Source: an uncultured Alphaproteobacteria bacterium
Lineage (GTDB): Bacteria > Pseudomonadota > Alphaproteobacteria > Micropepsales > Micropepsaceae
Direction: 5' to 3'
Assembly (NCBI GenBank): GCA_903862715.1
Contig: CAIOYY010000100.1
Span: 1-64,000, forward strand
Length of the DNA: 64,000 bases
Shown: piece after piece, positions 30,094 through 39,589 of the stretch
Position numbering within the stretch: position 1 is the stretch's first letter
How the letters are laid out: every line of letters starts with the position of its first letter
Made by a program: the position numbers and the translations under genes
The notes under the pieces: model-generated
The model's input: the letters and a program-made list of their open reading frames with translations, nothing else
Told to the model about the DNA's origin: nothing
The model's database searches: none

Positions 30094-30126
30094 CAAACGA
30101 AAACGGGCGATCCGAAGACCGCCCGT
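30094..30126 (-). terminator. Rho-independent terminator of nrdJ
   Basis: On the minus strand ACGGGCG (30120-30126) and CGCCCGT (30103-30109) form a 7-bp stem with a 10-nt loop, followed by TTTCGTTT. It lies 25 bp after the nrdJ stop and is placed to end that transcript. Confidence 0.75.
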
Positions 30127-30150
30127 TCCGTCAACCAAAAGGAGAAGCGT

Positions 30151-33100
30151 TTAGCTGCAGCCGGAAGTGCCGCCGCAGGTATCGCATTTCATGCACGTGC
30201 CATTGCGCAGCAGCGTGAAGTTTCCGCAGGCGCCACAGGCATCGCCCTCATAGCCTTTCAGCCGTGCTTCCGCCGCGCGTTTGGCCTGGGCGTCGCGGGC
30301 AGCGCCCGTTTTGTTCGCCGCCGCCGTCGCCACCTGCGTGAAGCGCGTCTCCAGCGCTTCCATCACCTGACTGCCCGAATTGGCTGCCGCCGTCACCTGC
30401 GCCGTGATCTGGGCCAGCGCCGCCTCGACTTCGAGTTCTTCGGCGAGTTCCAGATCATGGTGGTGATCGTGGTGATGGGCATGGGCTTCTTCCGCCATCA
30501 CATCGACTTTGGCGACCGTGTTGCCGCGGACGACCGACAGGCGGCTCATATTGCCGCGGATGTAACCCGTCGAGGTGACGCGCGAAATCATCTGCTGCTG
30601 CGCGTCGCGCCCATCGGGCTTGCCGCTGCCGTCGCCATTGCCGAGGTCTTCATCGTCCGTCGGCTGCACATGGGCGAGGTCGTAGCGTCCGAGATAGGAA
30701 ACGGCCATTTCTCGGAAGATGTAATCGAGCACGCTGGTCGCGTTCTTGATCGAGTCATTGCCGATCACGATGCCCGCCGGTTCGAAGCGGGTGAAGGTGA
30801 AGGCATCGACGAATTCTTCCAGCGGTACGCCATATTGCAGGCCGATGGAGATCGCGATGGCGAAATTGTTCATCAGCGACCGGAAGGCGGCGCCTTCCTT
30901 ATGCATGTCGATGAAGATTTCGCCCGGACGTCCGTCTTCATATTCACCGGTCCGCAAGTAAACCTTGTGTCCGCCGACGACGGCCTTCTGGGTATAGCCC
31001 TTGCGGCGATGCGGCAGACGTTCGCGCGCCTGGGCGCGGACCTTTTCGACAATCCGTTCGACGATACGTTCGGTGACGGTTGTCGTACGCGCCGCCTGAG
31101 GCTGCGCCACGATTTCTTCTTCCTCGTCGTCCACGGCTTCCAGAATCTGGCTCGCCAGCGGCTGGGACAGTTTCGAGCCGTCGCGATAGAGCGCATTGGC
31201 CTTCAGCCCCAGTTTCCAGGACAGCATGTAGGATTCGCCGCATTCATCGACGGTGGCCGCATTCGGCATGTTGATCGTCTTCGAGATCGCGCCCGAGATG
31301 AAGGGCTGGCAGGCGGCCAGCATGCGGATATGGCTTTCGACCGACAGCGAACGCTTGCCGATGCGGCCGCAAGGGTTGGCGCAGTCGAACACCGGAAGAT
31401 GTTCGTCCTTCAGCTGCGGCGCGCCTTCGAGCGTCATGGTGCCGCAAACATAAAGATTGGCGGCCTCCACTTCGGCTTTGGAGAAGCCCATCGCCTTCAG
31501 CATGTCGAAGGTGGGGGAATCGAGTTCTTCGGCGCCGAAGCCCAGCACTTCGCCGCAGAACTCTTCGCCAAAGGTCCATTTGTTGAAGGCGAAGCGGATG
31601 TCGAAAGCATGCTCCAGCGCATGTTCCAGCGCGTCGATCTGCGCGTCGCCAAATCCCTTGGCGCGCAGTGCCTGATGGGTAAGGCCCGTGGTCGCGCCCG
31701 CAAGCGTACCGCGGCCGACGGCATACAGGATGATGTCTTCGATCTGCTGCGGGTTGTAGCCGAGCGTCTTCAGCGCCTGCGGCACGCAGCGATTGATGAT
31801 CTTGAAGTGACCGCCGCCGGCGAGCTTCTTGAACTTCACCAATGCGAAATCGGGTTCGACACCGGTCGTATCGCAATCCATTAGAAGGCCGATCGTGCCG
31901 GTTGGGGCAATCACGGTCGCCTGCGCATTGCGATAGCCATACGCGGTGCCGAGCGACAGCGCCTGATCCCAGGCCGCTTTCGCGGCTTCCGCCAGTTCCT
32001 TGTCCGGAATAGCGGCATGGTCGAGCGCGACCGGATGGGTGTGCAGCGATTCATAGCCGGACTTTTCGCCGTAGGCGGCGCGGCGATGATTGCGGATCAC
32101 GCGCAGCATCGCATCGCGGTTGTCTTCATGTCCGGGGAACGCACCGAGTTCGCCCGCCATTTCCGCCGAGGTCGCATAGGAGATGCCGGTCATGATCGCC
32201 GACACGGCGCCCGCAATGGCGCGGCCCTGTTCGGAATCATAGGGAATGCCCGCCGCCATCAGAAGGCCGCCGATATTCGCAAAGCCGAGGCCGAGCGTCC
32301 GGTAATCGTAAGAGAGTTGCGCGATTTCCTTGGACGGGAATTGCGCCATGAGGACCGAGATTTCCAGCACGATAGTCCAGAGTCGCACCGCATGTTCGTA
32401 ACCCGGCACGTCGAAGGCGAAACTGTCGTCCTTCGTCGCTTTCGCAAAGGTCATCAGATTCAGCGAGGCCAGATTGCAGGCCGTGTCGTCGAGGAACATG
32501 TATTCCGAGCACGGATTCGACGCGCGGATATCGCCGCCTTTGGGGCAGGTGTGCCAGTCATTGATCGTAGTGTGGAACTGGATTCCGGGATCGGCGCAGG
32601 CCCATGCGGCATGCGAAACCTTCTCCCATAGATCGCGCGCCTTCACGGTCTTGTGGAGCTTGCGGTCGGTGCGGCGTGTGAGATTCCAGTCGCCGTCGTC
32701 TTCCACCGCGCGCAGGAAGGTGTCGGTAACGCGGACCGAATTGTTCGAATTCTGGCCCGAAACCGTAAGATAGGCTTCGGAATCCCAGTCGGTGTCATAC
32801 GCCTTGAAGTCGAAATCGTCTTCGCCATAGCCCTGACGTGCAAACGAAATCACGCGTTCGATGTAATTGTCAGGGATCATCGCGCGGCGCGCAGCCTTGA
32901 TCTCGCGCTTCAGCGCCGGGTTTTTGGTTGGGTCGAAGCAATCGTCGCCGGAGCCTTCGCAATTCACGCAGGCGCGGATGACGGCCTTCAGATGGGTGCG
33001 CGCGAGCTTCGATCCCGCGACCAGCGCGGCGACCTTCTGTTCTTCGAGCACTTTCCATTCGATGAATTGTTCGACGTCGGGATGGTCGATGTCGACCACC

Positions 33101-33945
33101 ACCATCTTGGCGGCTCTACGCGTCGTGCCGCCCGATTTGATCGCGCCTGCCGCGCGGTCGCCGATCTTGAGGAAGCTCATCAGGCCCGACGATTTGCCAC
33201 CGCCCGAAAGGCCTTCGGTCTCACCGCGCAGCGCCGAGAAATTCGATCCCGTGCCCGAGCCATATTTGAAGAGCCGCGCTTCGCGGGTCCACAGATCCAT
33301 GATGCCGCCTTCATTCACGAGGTCGTCAGCGACGCCCTGGATGAAGCAGGCATGGGGTTGCGGGTGTTCATAGGCTGAATTGGATTTCGTCAGCTCGCCG
33401 GTTTTGAAATCGATATAGTGGTGGCCCTGGCTGGGGCCATCGATTCCATAGGCCCAGTGGAGACCGGTGTTGAACCATTGCGGGCTGTTCGGTGCGGCGC
33501 GCTGGCTGGCCAGCATGTGGCACATCTCGTCATAGAAGGCGCGCGCGTCGGTTTCGGAATCAAAATAGCCGCCCTTCCAGCCCCAATAGGCCCAGGTGCC
33601 GGCAAGGCGATGAAAGACCTGCTTGGCGCTGGTCTCGCCGCCCGTGCGGGCCGCGGTGGAGGACAGCGCGCCCAGAGCTTCGGCATCGGGGACCTGACGC
33701 CACAGGAAGGAGGGGACGTCGTTTTCTTCGACAGATTTCAGGACGCTGGCGACACCGGCGCGGCGGAAATATTTTTGTGCCATCACGTCGCAAGCGACCT
33801 GGCTCCAGCTCTCCGGCACTTCGATGTCGGAATGGCGGAACACGATCGACCCGTCCGGATTGCGAATCTCGCTGGTCGCGGTGCGGAAGGGGATACCCTC
33901 GTAAGGAGATTTGCCTTCGGTGGTAAAGAAACGCCGGATACGCAT
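30151..33945 (-). CDS. nrdJ: Class II (cobalamin-dependent) ribonucleotide reductase
   Basis: This enzyme reduces ribonucleotides to deoxyribonucleotides using adenosylcobalamin and needs no oxygen. The 1264-residue protein has the typical alphaproteobacterial start [17 protein letters not shown], a substrate region [15 protein letters not shown], active-site cysteines in [20 protein letters not shown], and a C-terminal four-Cys redox tail ending [10 protein letters not shown]. Near residue 1165 there is a His-rich insertion, [10 protein letters not shown], between the catalytic core and the tail. No B12 riboswitch is seen upstream. The gene stands alone with its own terminator. Confidence 0.97.
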   Translation of the reverse strand: MRIRRFFTTEGKSPYEGIPFRTATSEIRNPDGSIVFRHSDIEVPESWSQVACDVMAQKYFRRAGVASVLKSVEENDVPSFLWRQVPDAEALGALSSTAARTGGETSAKQVFHRLAGTWAYWGWKGGYFDSETDARAFYDEMCHMLASQRAAPNSPQWFNTGLHWAYGIDGPSQGHHYIDFKTGELTKSNSAYEHPQPHACFIQGVADDLVNEGGIMDLWTREARLFKYGSGTGSNFSALRGETEGLSGGGKSSGLMSFLKIGDRAAGAIKSGGTTRRAAKMVVVDIDHPDVEQFIEWKVLEEQKVAALVAGSKLARTHLKAVIRACVNCEGSGDDCFDPTKNPALKREIKAARRAMIPDNYIERVISFARQGYGEDDFDFKAYDTDWDSEAYLTVSGQNSNNSVRVTDTFLRAVEDDGDWNLTRRTDRKLHKTVKARDLWEKVSHAAWACADPGIQFHTTINDWHTCPKGGDIRASNPCSEYMFLDDTACNLASLNLMTFAKATKDDSFAFDVPGYEHAVRLWTIVLEISVLMAQFPSKEIAQLSYDYRTLGLGFANIGGLLMAAGIPYDSEQGRAIAGAVSAIMTGISYATSAEMAGELGAFPGHEDNRDAMLRVIRNHRRAAYGEKSGYESLHTHPVALDHAAIPDKELAEAAKAAWDQALSLGTAYGYRNAQATVIAPTGTIGLLMDCDTTGVEPDFALVKFKKLAGGGHFKIINRCVPQALKTLGYNPQQIEDIILYAVGRGTLAGATTGLTHQALRAKGFGDAQIDALEHALEHAFDIRFAFNKWTFGEEFCGEVLGFGAEELDSPTFDMLKAMGFSKAEVEAANLYVCGTMTLEGAPQLKDEHLPVFDCANPCGRIGKRSLSVESHIRMLAACQPFISGAISKTINMPNAATVDECGESYMLSWKLGLKANALYRDGSKLSQPLASQILEAVDDEEEEIVAQPQAARTTTVTERIVERIVEKVRAQARERLPHRRKGYTQKAVVGGHKVYLRTGEYEDGRPGEIFIDMHKEGAAFRSLMNNFAIAISIGLQYGVPLEEFVDAFTFTRFEPAGIVIGNDSIKNATSVLDYIFREMAVSYLGRYDLAHVQPTDDEDLGNGDGSGKPDGRDAQQQMISRVTSTGYIRGNMSRLSVVRGNTVAKVDVMAEEAHAHHHDHHHDLELAEELEVEAALAQITAQVTAAANSGSQVMEALETRFTQVATAAANKTGAARDAQAKRAAEARLKGYEGDACGACGNFTLLRNGTCMKCDTCGGTSGCS

Positions 33946-34419
33946 GGAGATGCCCCCTAAGCCGTTGATCGAAATGCCCCACCTTCGGGAATAAAGGTCT
34001 CGTTTCCCGCGTGCGGAGATGCATCCGCGCGCTGGTTTTTCGCCTCGTTATTTCCGTCAGAGCCTCCGGCGCGAACCGCGTTGGAGGATTTCAAAGCTAA
34101 GACTCGATCTGGATGAGCGCAAGGGATTTTGTGTTAACAGGAGGGGTAACACGCTAGATGTTGTTAGGAACTGTCATACATAGAAACTGTCAGAAGTTTC
34201 AGTGCCTTCCCGCGATTCGCTCAAGCCCTGTGGAAGACTCTGTGGAAAACGAGAGGTTAAGAAGGCCCAAAATCCTGTCCTCGGCGGGGCGAGCTCAGGC
34301 TTCACCTGTGCGATTTGAGCGGCGGCGTCGCAGCGCATCAATGGTTCTTGGCGCTGGAAAACCGACCACCTATAGTCCGGCGCGCGAAATGCTTCGCGCT
34401 GGGAAAGCGGTTTGATTCG
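33946..34419. other. nrdJ leader and promoter region, no gene
   Basis: This 474-bp divergent gap between nrdJ and the NDUFA12-like gene has no convincing reading frame. It holds two DnaA-box-like sequences in direct repeat, TGTGGAAGA (34229-34237) and TGTGGAAAA (34241-34249), about 290 bp upstream of nrdJ. It also has a weak dyad around 34129-34166 (GTGTTAAC...GGTAACAC). No cobalamin riboswitch core was found. Confidence 0.5.
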
Positions 34420-34800
34420 ATGGCGTTGTTGGGAAAATTATTCGTCTGGTGGCGCGGCGCAACGCCGGGAACACTTATTACCACCTGGTGGTCCGGGTCG
34501 CCCGTCGGAGAAGACCAATATGGAAACCGCTATTATCAGACGAAGGACGGCAAACGCCGCTGGGTCGTTTATGCGGGCACGGTCGAGGCCTCGCGGGTTC
34601 CGCCCGACTGGCATGGCTGGCTGCATCACACCTTTGAACATACGCCCGCCGAAGAGCCGTTCCGCACGAAGCCCTGGGAACAGGAATACCGCCCGAATCT
34701 AACCGGTACCTCCGAGGCCTATCGGCCTTCCGGCAGCCTGTGGAATGACGGCAAGCGTCCGGCGGCGACCGGCGATTACAAAGCGTGGCGTCCGAATTAG
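34420..34800 (+). CDS. NDUFA12-like complex I accessory subunit
   Basis: This 126-residue protein is the bacterial counterpart of the mitochondrial complex I subunit NDUFA12 (B17.2), kept in alphaproteobacteria. Visible motifs are the paired tryptophans of VWWRGATPGTLITTWWSG, GEDQYGNRYYQTKDG and RRWVVYAG, and the W/P-rich end PPDWHGWLHHTF followed by KPWEQEYRPNLTGT. The start ATG at 34420 has GGGAAAG upstream, and the frame is open further up. The mlaD and DUF2155 genes follow, as in other alphaproteobacteria. Confidence 0.94.
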   Translation: MALLGKLFVWWRGATPGTLITTWWSGSPVGEDQYGNRYYQTKDGKRRWVVYAGTVEASRVPPDWHGWLHHTFEHTPAEEPFRTKPWEQEYRPNLTGTSEAYRPSGSLWNDGKRPAATGDYKAWRPN

Positions 34801-34887
34801 AACATATTCGTTGCGCATTTTCGGCGGCATGTTTTGCCGATGGCGTTGAGGAATAGACGAACAAGGACGCGAGGAGCCTAAAGCCCC

Positions 34888-35394
34888 ATGCAGAATTCCC
34901 TGGTCGAAACCCTTGTCGGCGCGGCAGTGCTTGCCGTTGCGGGCGGCTTTCTGATCTTCGCCTATTCCGGCACCGGCCTTGGCGCTGCTTCCGGCTACGA
35001 AGTCAGCGCAAAATTCGGCCGCGTCGATGGGGTATCGGTCGGTGCCGATGTCCGTATTTCCGGCATCAAGATCGGCGCCGTGTCGCGCCTCGATCTCGAT
35101 CCCGACGATTACAGCGCCGTGACCTATCTTTCGATCCGCGATGATATTCGTCTTCCCGACGATTCGTCGGTGCGCATCACCTCCGAGGGTATTCTCGGAG
35201 GTCAGTATATTTCGATCGAGCCGGGCGGCTCGCCGGACATGATCGCGCCTGGTGGCGAGATCGAATATACGCAAGGCTCCATCGACCTTATCGGCCTTCT
35301 GGGCCGCACCATGTTCGGCTCGGGCGAGGCCCCCACGGGCGCAACGGCCGCGCCCGCAAGTCCCGCACCGACAGAAGGCGTTCTCCCGCAATGA
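34888..35394 (+). CDS. mlaD: MlaD-type phospholipid transport periplasmic component
   Basis: MlaD proteins form the periplasmic MCE ring of the Mla system, which moves phospholipids between membranes to keep outer-membrane asymmetry. The 168-residue protein has an N-terminal membrane anchor (residues 5-27), then the MCE core: SAKFGRVDGVSVGADVRISG, with IGAVSRLDLDP and the GILGGQYISIEPGG region. A Pro/Ala-rich tail ends it. The other Mla genes are not in this window. Its stop overlaps the next start as ATGA. Confidence 0.94.
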   Translation: MQNSLVETLVGAAVLAVAGGFLIFAYSGTGLGAASGYEVSAKFGRVDGVSVGADVRISGIKIGAVSRLDLDPDDYSAVTYLSIRDDIRLPDDSSVRITSEGILGGQYISIEPGGSPDMIAPGGEIEYTQGSIDLIGLLGRTMFGSGEAPTGATAAPASPAPTEGVLPQ

Positions 35395-36068
35395 TCCGTC
35401 ATGCCTCTTCTGCCCTGGCCGTTGTATTTATCGCGGGCCTTGTGGCCTGCGGTGAGGAACCGGCCGCTCCCGTTGCCGAAGTCCCGGCGGAAGGCGCGCC
35501 CATGCCCGCGCAACCGGCTCCCGGACAGAACACACCGCAACCCGATATCGAGCGCGAATACACGCTGCTCGACGCCGTATCGGACGCGAACGGCATTCAC
35601 CGCATGGCGATCCTGCGCGCGCTCGACAAGGTGACGGGACGGGCGATCGATCTTTATGCGCCCGCGGGCATTCCCATTGATTACGGCACGCTCACCATCA
35701 CCGTGCAGCATTGCTACACGGTGCCGCCGGAAGAGCCGCCTGAGACCAATGCCTTCCTGCAGATCGACAACCGCGAAGGCGGCGTCGGCGAGCCCATGCG
35801 CATTTTCTCAGGCTGGATGTTTGCCTCGACGCCTGCGCTTCATGCGCTGGAACATCCCGTCTACGATGTTTGGGTAATCACCTGCAGAACCGACGCGCCG
35901 CCTCCTGCGCCGCCCGTACCCGAGGTGGTGTCCGAGCCATTGCCCGAAGACGAAACGCTCGCGGTCCCGGATGGCGACGTTGCGCCCTTTGACGCCGCCG
36001 ACGTTCCGCTATTCGACCCCAATGCGCCCGCGGATCCCGCAGCCCCAGTAACGCCGTCAAACGAGTAA
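35391..36068 (+). CDS. DUF2155 domain protein, secreted or lipoprotein
   Basis: This 225-residue protein has a signal peptide ending in a lipobox-like LVAC (about residue 20), a Pro/Ala-rich linker, and the DUF2155 domain (about residues 62-165) with LDKVTGRAIDLYAP, FLQIDNREGG, FSGWMFASTPALHALEHPVYDVWVITC. It then has a Pro/Glu-rich low-complexity tail. The family's function is unknown. The last 208 bp are also the antisense of the aat 3' end (see the aat entry). It is coupled to mlaD by ATGA. Confidence 0.88.
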   Translation: MIRHASSALAVVFIAGLVACGEEPAAPVAEVPAEGAPMPAQPAPGQNTPQPDIEREYTLLDAVSDANGIHRMAILRALDKVTGRAIDLYAPAGIPIDYGTLTITVQHCYTVPPEEPPETNAFLQIDNREGGVGEPMRIFSGWMFASTPALHALEHPVYDVWVITCRTDAPPPAPPVPEVVSEPLPEDETLAVPDGDVAPFDAADVPLFDPNAPADPAAPVTPSNE

Positions 36069-36655
36069 AAGTCACCGTGCCTGCCCAGTGCGTCGTCGAG
36101 CAGACGCTCGAAGTCGCGCTCATCGATATCGAGCGCTCCGAACTGATCGAGGTGCGGATTTGGAAATTGCGCATCGAGAAGCGTATAGCCGCCATATTTC
36201 AGGCGCGCGGCCAGATGCACCAGCGCCACCTTGCTCGCGTCGCTCCGTAGCGAAAACATGCTCTCGCCGAAAAACGCCGCGCCTATGGAAAGCCCGTAAA
36301 GCCCGCCGACGAGCTCGCTTCCCTCCCAGGCCTCGATGCTATGGGCGTGTCCACGCGCATGCAGTATCTCGAAAACCTCGACGATGTCGGGATTGATCCA
36401 GGTCTCGTCGCGTTCGGGCCGTGTAGCGCCGCAAAGTCGGATGACCTCGGAAAAAGCCGTGTCGCGGCGCATGTCGAAGGGCGCGTTGCGGATGGTGCGC
36501 GCGAGGCGCTTTGGTACATGGAAATCATTCAGCGGCAGGATACAGCGTTCGTTGGGACGCACCCAGAGAACGTCCGGCGCATCATGTTTCTCCGCCATCG
36601 GGAAAACGCCGAGGCGATAGGCAAGAAGCAGTTCTTCCGGATCGATTCGTGCCAT
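35861..36655 (-). CDS. aat: Leucyl/phenylalanyl-tRNA-protein transferase
   Basis: This enzyme adds Leu or Phe from tRNA to proteins with N-terminal Arg or Lys, marking them for ClpAP degradation. Known Aat blocks are all present: PEELLLAYRLGVFPMAE, WVRPNERCILPL, WEGSELVGGLYGLSIGAAFFGESMFSL and YGGYTLLDAQFPNPHLDQFGA. The family normally ends near DALGRHGDFYSF, at about residue 205 here. This copy runs another 60 residues of Gly/Ser/Thr-rich sequence, read antisense across the DUF2155 gene's tail, so the stop codon has moved. Confidence 0.92.
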   Translation of the reverse strand: MARIDPEELLLAYRLGVFPMAEKHDAPDVLWVRPNERCILPLNDFHVPKRLARTIRNAPFDMRRDTAFSEVIRLCGATRPERDETWINPDIVEVFEILHARGHAHSIEAWEGSELVGGLYGLSIGAAFFGESMFSLRSDASKVALVHLAARLKYGGYTLLDAQFPNPHLDQFGALDIDERDFERLLDDALGRHGDFYSFDGVTGAAGSAGALGSNSGTSAASKGATSPSGTASVSSSGNGSDTTSGTGGAGGGASVLQVITQTS

Positions 36656-36723
36656 GGCCCCGTCAGTGTCGGGGAAGAGAGGCCACGCGCGCAAGGCTTG
36701 CCTCGCGCGGCCTCCAAAGCCAA

Positions 36724-37095
36724 TCAGGCCGTCTTGCGTATTTGCGCGTCGAGGCTGAAGGGACCGCCACCTGCGGCAGCAAGATAGAAAAATACAAAGC
36801 AGAAAATGATGGCGAGGTCGCCGCCATTCAGAATGGGATAGATATCTCTCGGTGCATGCACCATGAAATAGGCGACCGCCATCATGCCCGAACAGACAAA
36901 GGCGGCGGGACGTGTGAAAAGGTCGAGCGTCAGTAGCACCCCGCCGGCAAACTCGATGACGCCGGCCACCCACATCATCGAGAAGAGTTCGGGATAGCCA
37001 CCGCCACCGTCCGGGCTGACGGGGAATTGCAGCAGTTTCTGTGTGCCGTGCTGAAGAAAGACGAGGCCCGATACGCATCGAAGCAGGCTGAGCAA
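36724..37095 (-). CDS. DoxX family membrane protein
   Basis: This 123-residue protein has four hydrophobic helices and the DoxX start SLLRCVSGLVFLQHGTQKLL, with the family's HG-x-QK motif, and the GVIEFAGGVLLTLDLFTRPAA region. The family is linked to redox and thiol metabolism in the membrane, with no firm role here. The start is doubtful. TTG 37095 is used. The frame is open upstream and the codons ATNFLSSWSGA look coding, with a strong GGGAGGA just before them but no standard start codon. It lies between accC and aat, downstream in the same run. Confidence 0.8.
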   Translation of the reverse strand: MLSLLRCVSGLVFLQHGTQKLLQFPVSPDGGGGYPELFSMMWVAGVIEFAGGVLLTLDLFTRPAAFVCSGMMAVAYFMVHAPRDIYPILNGGDLAIIFCFVFFYLAAAGGGPFSLDAQIRKTA

Positions 37096-37190
37096 CGCGC
37101 CCGACCAAGACGATAGAAAATTCGTGGCGTCCTCCCGAATGGCCGGAAGATGCCGGGCGCGGAACGCACTATAACCGGAGATGGACCGAT

Positions 37191-38546
37191 TTAGTTACGG
37201 CCTGTGGCCCTGCGGGCAAGATAATGTTCCAGCCAGTGAATATTATAGGCGCCGTCGATGATGTCGGCCTGGCCGATCAACTCCTGAAACAGCGGGATCG
37301 TTGTTTCGATGCCGCCCACCACCAATTCGTCGAGCGCACGGCGCAGGCGCATCAGGCATTCATTACGGCTTTTGCCGTGCACGATGAGCTTACCAACGAG
37401 GCTGTCGTAATAGGGCGGAATTTTGTAACCGGCATAAGCGGCCGAATCCATGCGCACGCCGAGACCGCCGGGCGCATGAAAATCGGTGATCTTTCCCGGG
37501 GACGGCTGAAAGGTGAACGGGTTTTCCGCATTGATCCGGCACTCGATGGCGTGGCCCGCGAAGGTGACATCTTCCTGCTCGATTTCTAGCGCAGATCCCG
37601 CGGCAATACGGATCTGCTCGCGCACGAGATCTAGACCGGTGATCAATTCGGTCACGGGATGTTCGACCTGCAGACGGGTGTTCATTTCGATGAAGTAGAA
37701 ATTTCCGTCTTCATATAGAAATTCGACTGTACCGACGCCGAGATAGCCGAGCTTCTTCAGTGCGTCGGTGACGACCTTGCCGATTTTTTCGCGCGCCTGA
37801 ATATTCAGCGCGGGGCTCGGCGCCTCTTCCCAGACTTTCTGGTGACGGCGCTGCAGCGAACAATCGCGTTCGCCGAGATGCAGAACATGGCCCTGCGAAT
37901 CCGCGATAACCTGGATTTCGATATGACGCGGCTTTTCGAGATATTTCTCCATATAGACCGCGTCATCGCCGAAGGCGGCTTTGGATTCGCTCTTTGCAGT
38001 GGACAGTGCGAGCGAGAGCTCGCTTGCGGACCGCGCGACCTTCATGCCGCGTCCGCCGCCGCCCGCGGCCGCCTTGATGAGGACCGGATAGCCCATGTCA
38101 TTGGCGACGCGGATGGCTTCCGCTTCGCTTTCCACTGCGCCATCCGAGCCGGGAACGGTCGGAATGCCGAGCGATTTGACGGCGGCCTTGGCTGCAATCT
38201 TGTCGCCCATCAGGCGGATATGTTCGGGCTTTGGACCGATGAAGGTAATGCTGTGTTCGCCGAGGATTTCGGCGAAACGTGCATTCTCCGAAAGAAAACC
38301 GTAGCCGGGATGAATGGCGTCCGCCCCCGTGATCTCGCAGGCCGAAACGATGGCGGGGATATTTAAATAGGATTGCGACGCCTGAGGCGGGCCGATGCAG
38401 ACGCTTTCATCGGCGAGGCGCACATGCATCGCGTCGGAATCGGCGGTCGAATGCATCGCAACGGTCTGAATGCCCATTTCCTTGCATGCACGATTGATGC
38501 GAAGGGCAATTTCGCCGCGATTGGCAATGAGGACTTTTTCGAACAT
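37191..38546 (-). CDS. accC: Acetyl-CoA carboxylase biotin carboxylase subunit
   Basis: This subunit carboxylates biotin on AccB using ATP and bicarbonate, the first step of fatty acid synthesis. The 451-residue ATP-grasp protein has the usual motifs: [16 protein letters not shown] at the start, [14 protein letters not shown] for ATP binding, [14 protein letters not shown] and [16 protein letters not shown] at the catalytic site. It lies 13 bp after accB, with the DoxX and aat genes following. Confidence 0.98.
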   Translation of the reverse strand: MFEKVLIANRGEIALRINRACKEMGIQTVAMHSTADSDAMHVRLADESVCIGPPQASQSYLNIPAIVSACEITGADAIHPGYGFLSENARFAEILGEHSITFIGPKPEHIRLMGDKIAAKAAVKSLGIPTVPGSDGAVESEAEAIRVANDMGYPVLIKAAAGGGGRGMKVARSASELSLALSTAKSESKAAFGDDAVYMEKYLEKPRHIEIQVIADSQGHVLHLGERDCSLQRRHQKVWEEAPSPALNIQAREKIGKVVTDALKKLGYLGVGTVEFLYEDGNFYFIEMNTRLQVEHPVTELITGLDLVREQIRIAAGSALEIEQEDVTFAGHAIECRINAENPFTFQPSPGKITDFHAPGGLGVRMDSAAYAGYKIPPYYDSLVGKLIVHGKSRNECLMRLRRALDELVVGGIETTIPLFQELIGQADIIDGAYNIHWLEHYLARRATGRN

Positions 38547-38559
38547 CGGAATAGGGATG

Positions 38560-39027
38560 TTAATCTACGAGCATGAGGGGTTCGCCGAATTCTACCGGCT
38601 GCCCGTCTTGCACATAGATTTCGACCACGCGGCCGGAAATATTGGACGGCACCTGATTCATGGTCTTCATCGCTTCGATGATGAGGAGCGTCTGTCCGTC
38701 GCTCACCTTGTCGCCGGGCTTCACGAAAGGCGGAGCGCCCGGCGCGGGACCGAGATAGACGGTACCGACCATGGGCGACGCGATCACGGTGCCGCGCGGC
38801 GCCGCTTCTTCCTTCGCCGGAGCGGCACCGGAAATAAGGGCAGGGGCAGGCGCGGCATAGGCCGGCATCGGCGCACCCTGGCGCGCCACACGCACGCGCG
38901 TTCCGGTTTCTTCGACTTCGATTTCCGTAAGTCCCGTTTCCTCGAGAAGCTCCGCGAGCTCGCGAACAAAATCGGGATCGATATTCGGGCGCTTCTTGGA
39001 AGGATTGGCGCGTTTGCCGTCAGTCAT
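38560..39027 (-). CDS. accB: Biotin carboxyl carrier protein of acetyl-CoA carboxylase
   Basis: This is the 155-residue carrier that is biotinylated and shuttles carboxyl groups between AccC and the carboxyltransferase. The biotinyl lysine is in [12 protein letters not shown] near residue 122. An N-terminal domain (about residues 12-40, with [17 protein letters not shown]) and a Pro/Ala linker precede the biotinyl domain, as in the family. Its start overlaps the aroQ stop by 4 bp. The accC gene follows 13 bp later. Confidence 0.97.
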   Translation of the reverse strand: MTDGKRANPSKKRPNIDPDFVRELAELLEETGLTEIEVEETGTRVRVARQGAPMPAYAAPAPALISGAAPAKEEAAPRGTVIASPMVGTVYLGPAPGAPPFVKPGDKVSDGQTLLIIEAMKTMNQVPSNISGRVVEIYVQDGQPVEFGEPLMLVD

Positions 39028-39473
39028 TTCGTTTTGACCTTGATGAGTCTAGCTATGGCATCTACCGCCAGCAGGTACCCCGTATCCTTGAGCCCACAAA
39101 TGAGGCCGGTCGCGGCATCCGTCACATAGGAATGCCGACGATAGGGTTCCCGCCGAAACAGATTCGACAGATGCACTTCAATGATAGGCTTTTCCACGGT
39201 GCGCAAGGCGTCGAGGATCGCGACCGAGGTGTGGGAATAGGCAGCGGCGTTGATGATCAGGCCCGAGGCCTTTGTCCGCGCCTCCTGGATCCAGTCCACT
39301 AATTCGCCCTCATGGTTGGATTGCCGGAAGACGATCTTGAGACCGAGTGTCTTGGCATGGGCGGTGACCGCCTGCTCGATATCTGCCAGCGTCATGCTGC
39401 CATAGATCTCCGGTTCCCTTGTGCCTAAGAGATTGAGCGTAGGGCCATTCAGGACATATATGGGGAGCGTCAT
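39024..39473 (-). CDS. aroQ: 3-dehydroquinate dehydratase, type II
   Basis: This shikimate pathway enzyme removes water from 3-dehydroquinate. The 149-residue protein has the type II motifs: [17 protein letters not shown] with the active tyrosine, [29 protein letters not shown] and [14 protein letters not shown]. It is the first gene of the aroQ-accB-accC run, a common alphaproteobacterial arrangement. It is divergent from the thiS-thiG fusion gene. Confidence 0.97.
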   Translation of the reverse strand: MTLPIYVLNGPTLNLLGTREPEIYGSMTLADIEQAVTAHAKTLGLKIVFRQSNHEGELVDWIQEARTKASGLIINAAAYSHTSVAILDALRTVEKPIIEVHLSNLFRREPYRRHSYVTDAATGLICGLKDTGYLLAVDAIARLIKVKTK

Positions 39474-39589
39474 GGGCTTAACGGCCCTTTCGAGGGGTGT
39501 GGCGAGGGAGGCTGCCGGGTGGGTCGAAATCGGGCAGCATTAGAAGACCAAATCCCGGCAAAACGAAACGGAAATCAGGGTACCTAGCA

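Larger units (their letters stand above)
29757..30150. other. Gene-free interval between the pentapeptide gene and nrdJ
   Basis: These 394 bp hold no convincing gene. They contain the degenerate operator-like site at 29910-29935, the perfect palindrome at 30050-30083 and the nrdJ terminator near 30094-30126. One short plus-strand stretch around 29965-30030 (ALHDQAKAFGANALLL...) looks coding-like. It has no start and no homologue I recognise, and could be a relic. Confidence 0.5.

Noticed and set aside
30016-31884. A 622-codon plus-strand open frame across the end of nrdJ
   Set aside because: It lies antisense to the well-conserved nrdJ coding sequence. Long mirror frames are expected in GC-rich genes, and the translation has no recognisable domain.
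33946-34150. Cobalamin riboswitch before nrdJ
   Set aside because: The GCCACTG-type B12 box and core were looked for on the minus strand and not found.
34129-34166. NrdR boxes upstream of nrdJ
   Set aside because: ACACGCTAGATGTTGT matches only about 10 of 16 consensus positions and the neighbouring dyad does not form a proper second box, so it is too weak to call.
39474-39589. TPP riboswitch before the thiS-thiG fusion
   Set aside because: The gap is only 116 bp and lacks the CTGAGA and ACCTGA elements of the THI box.
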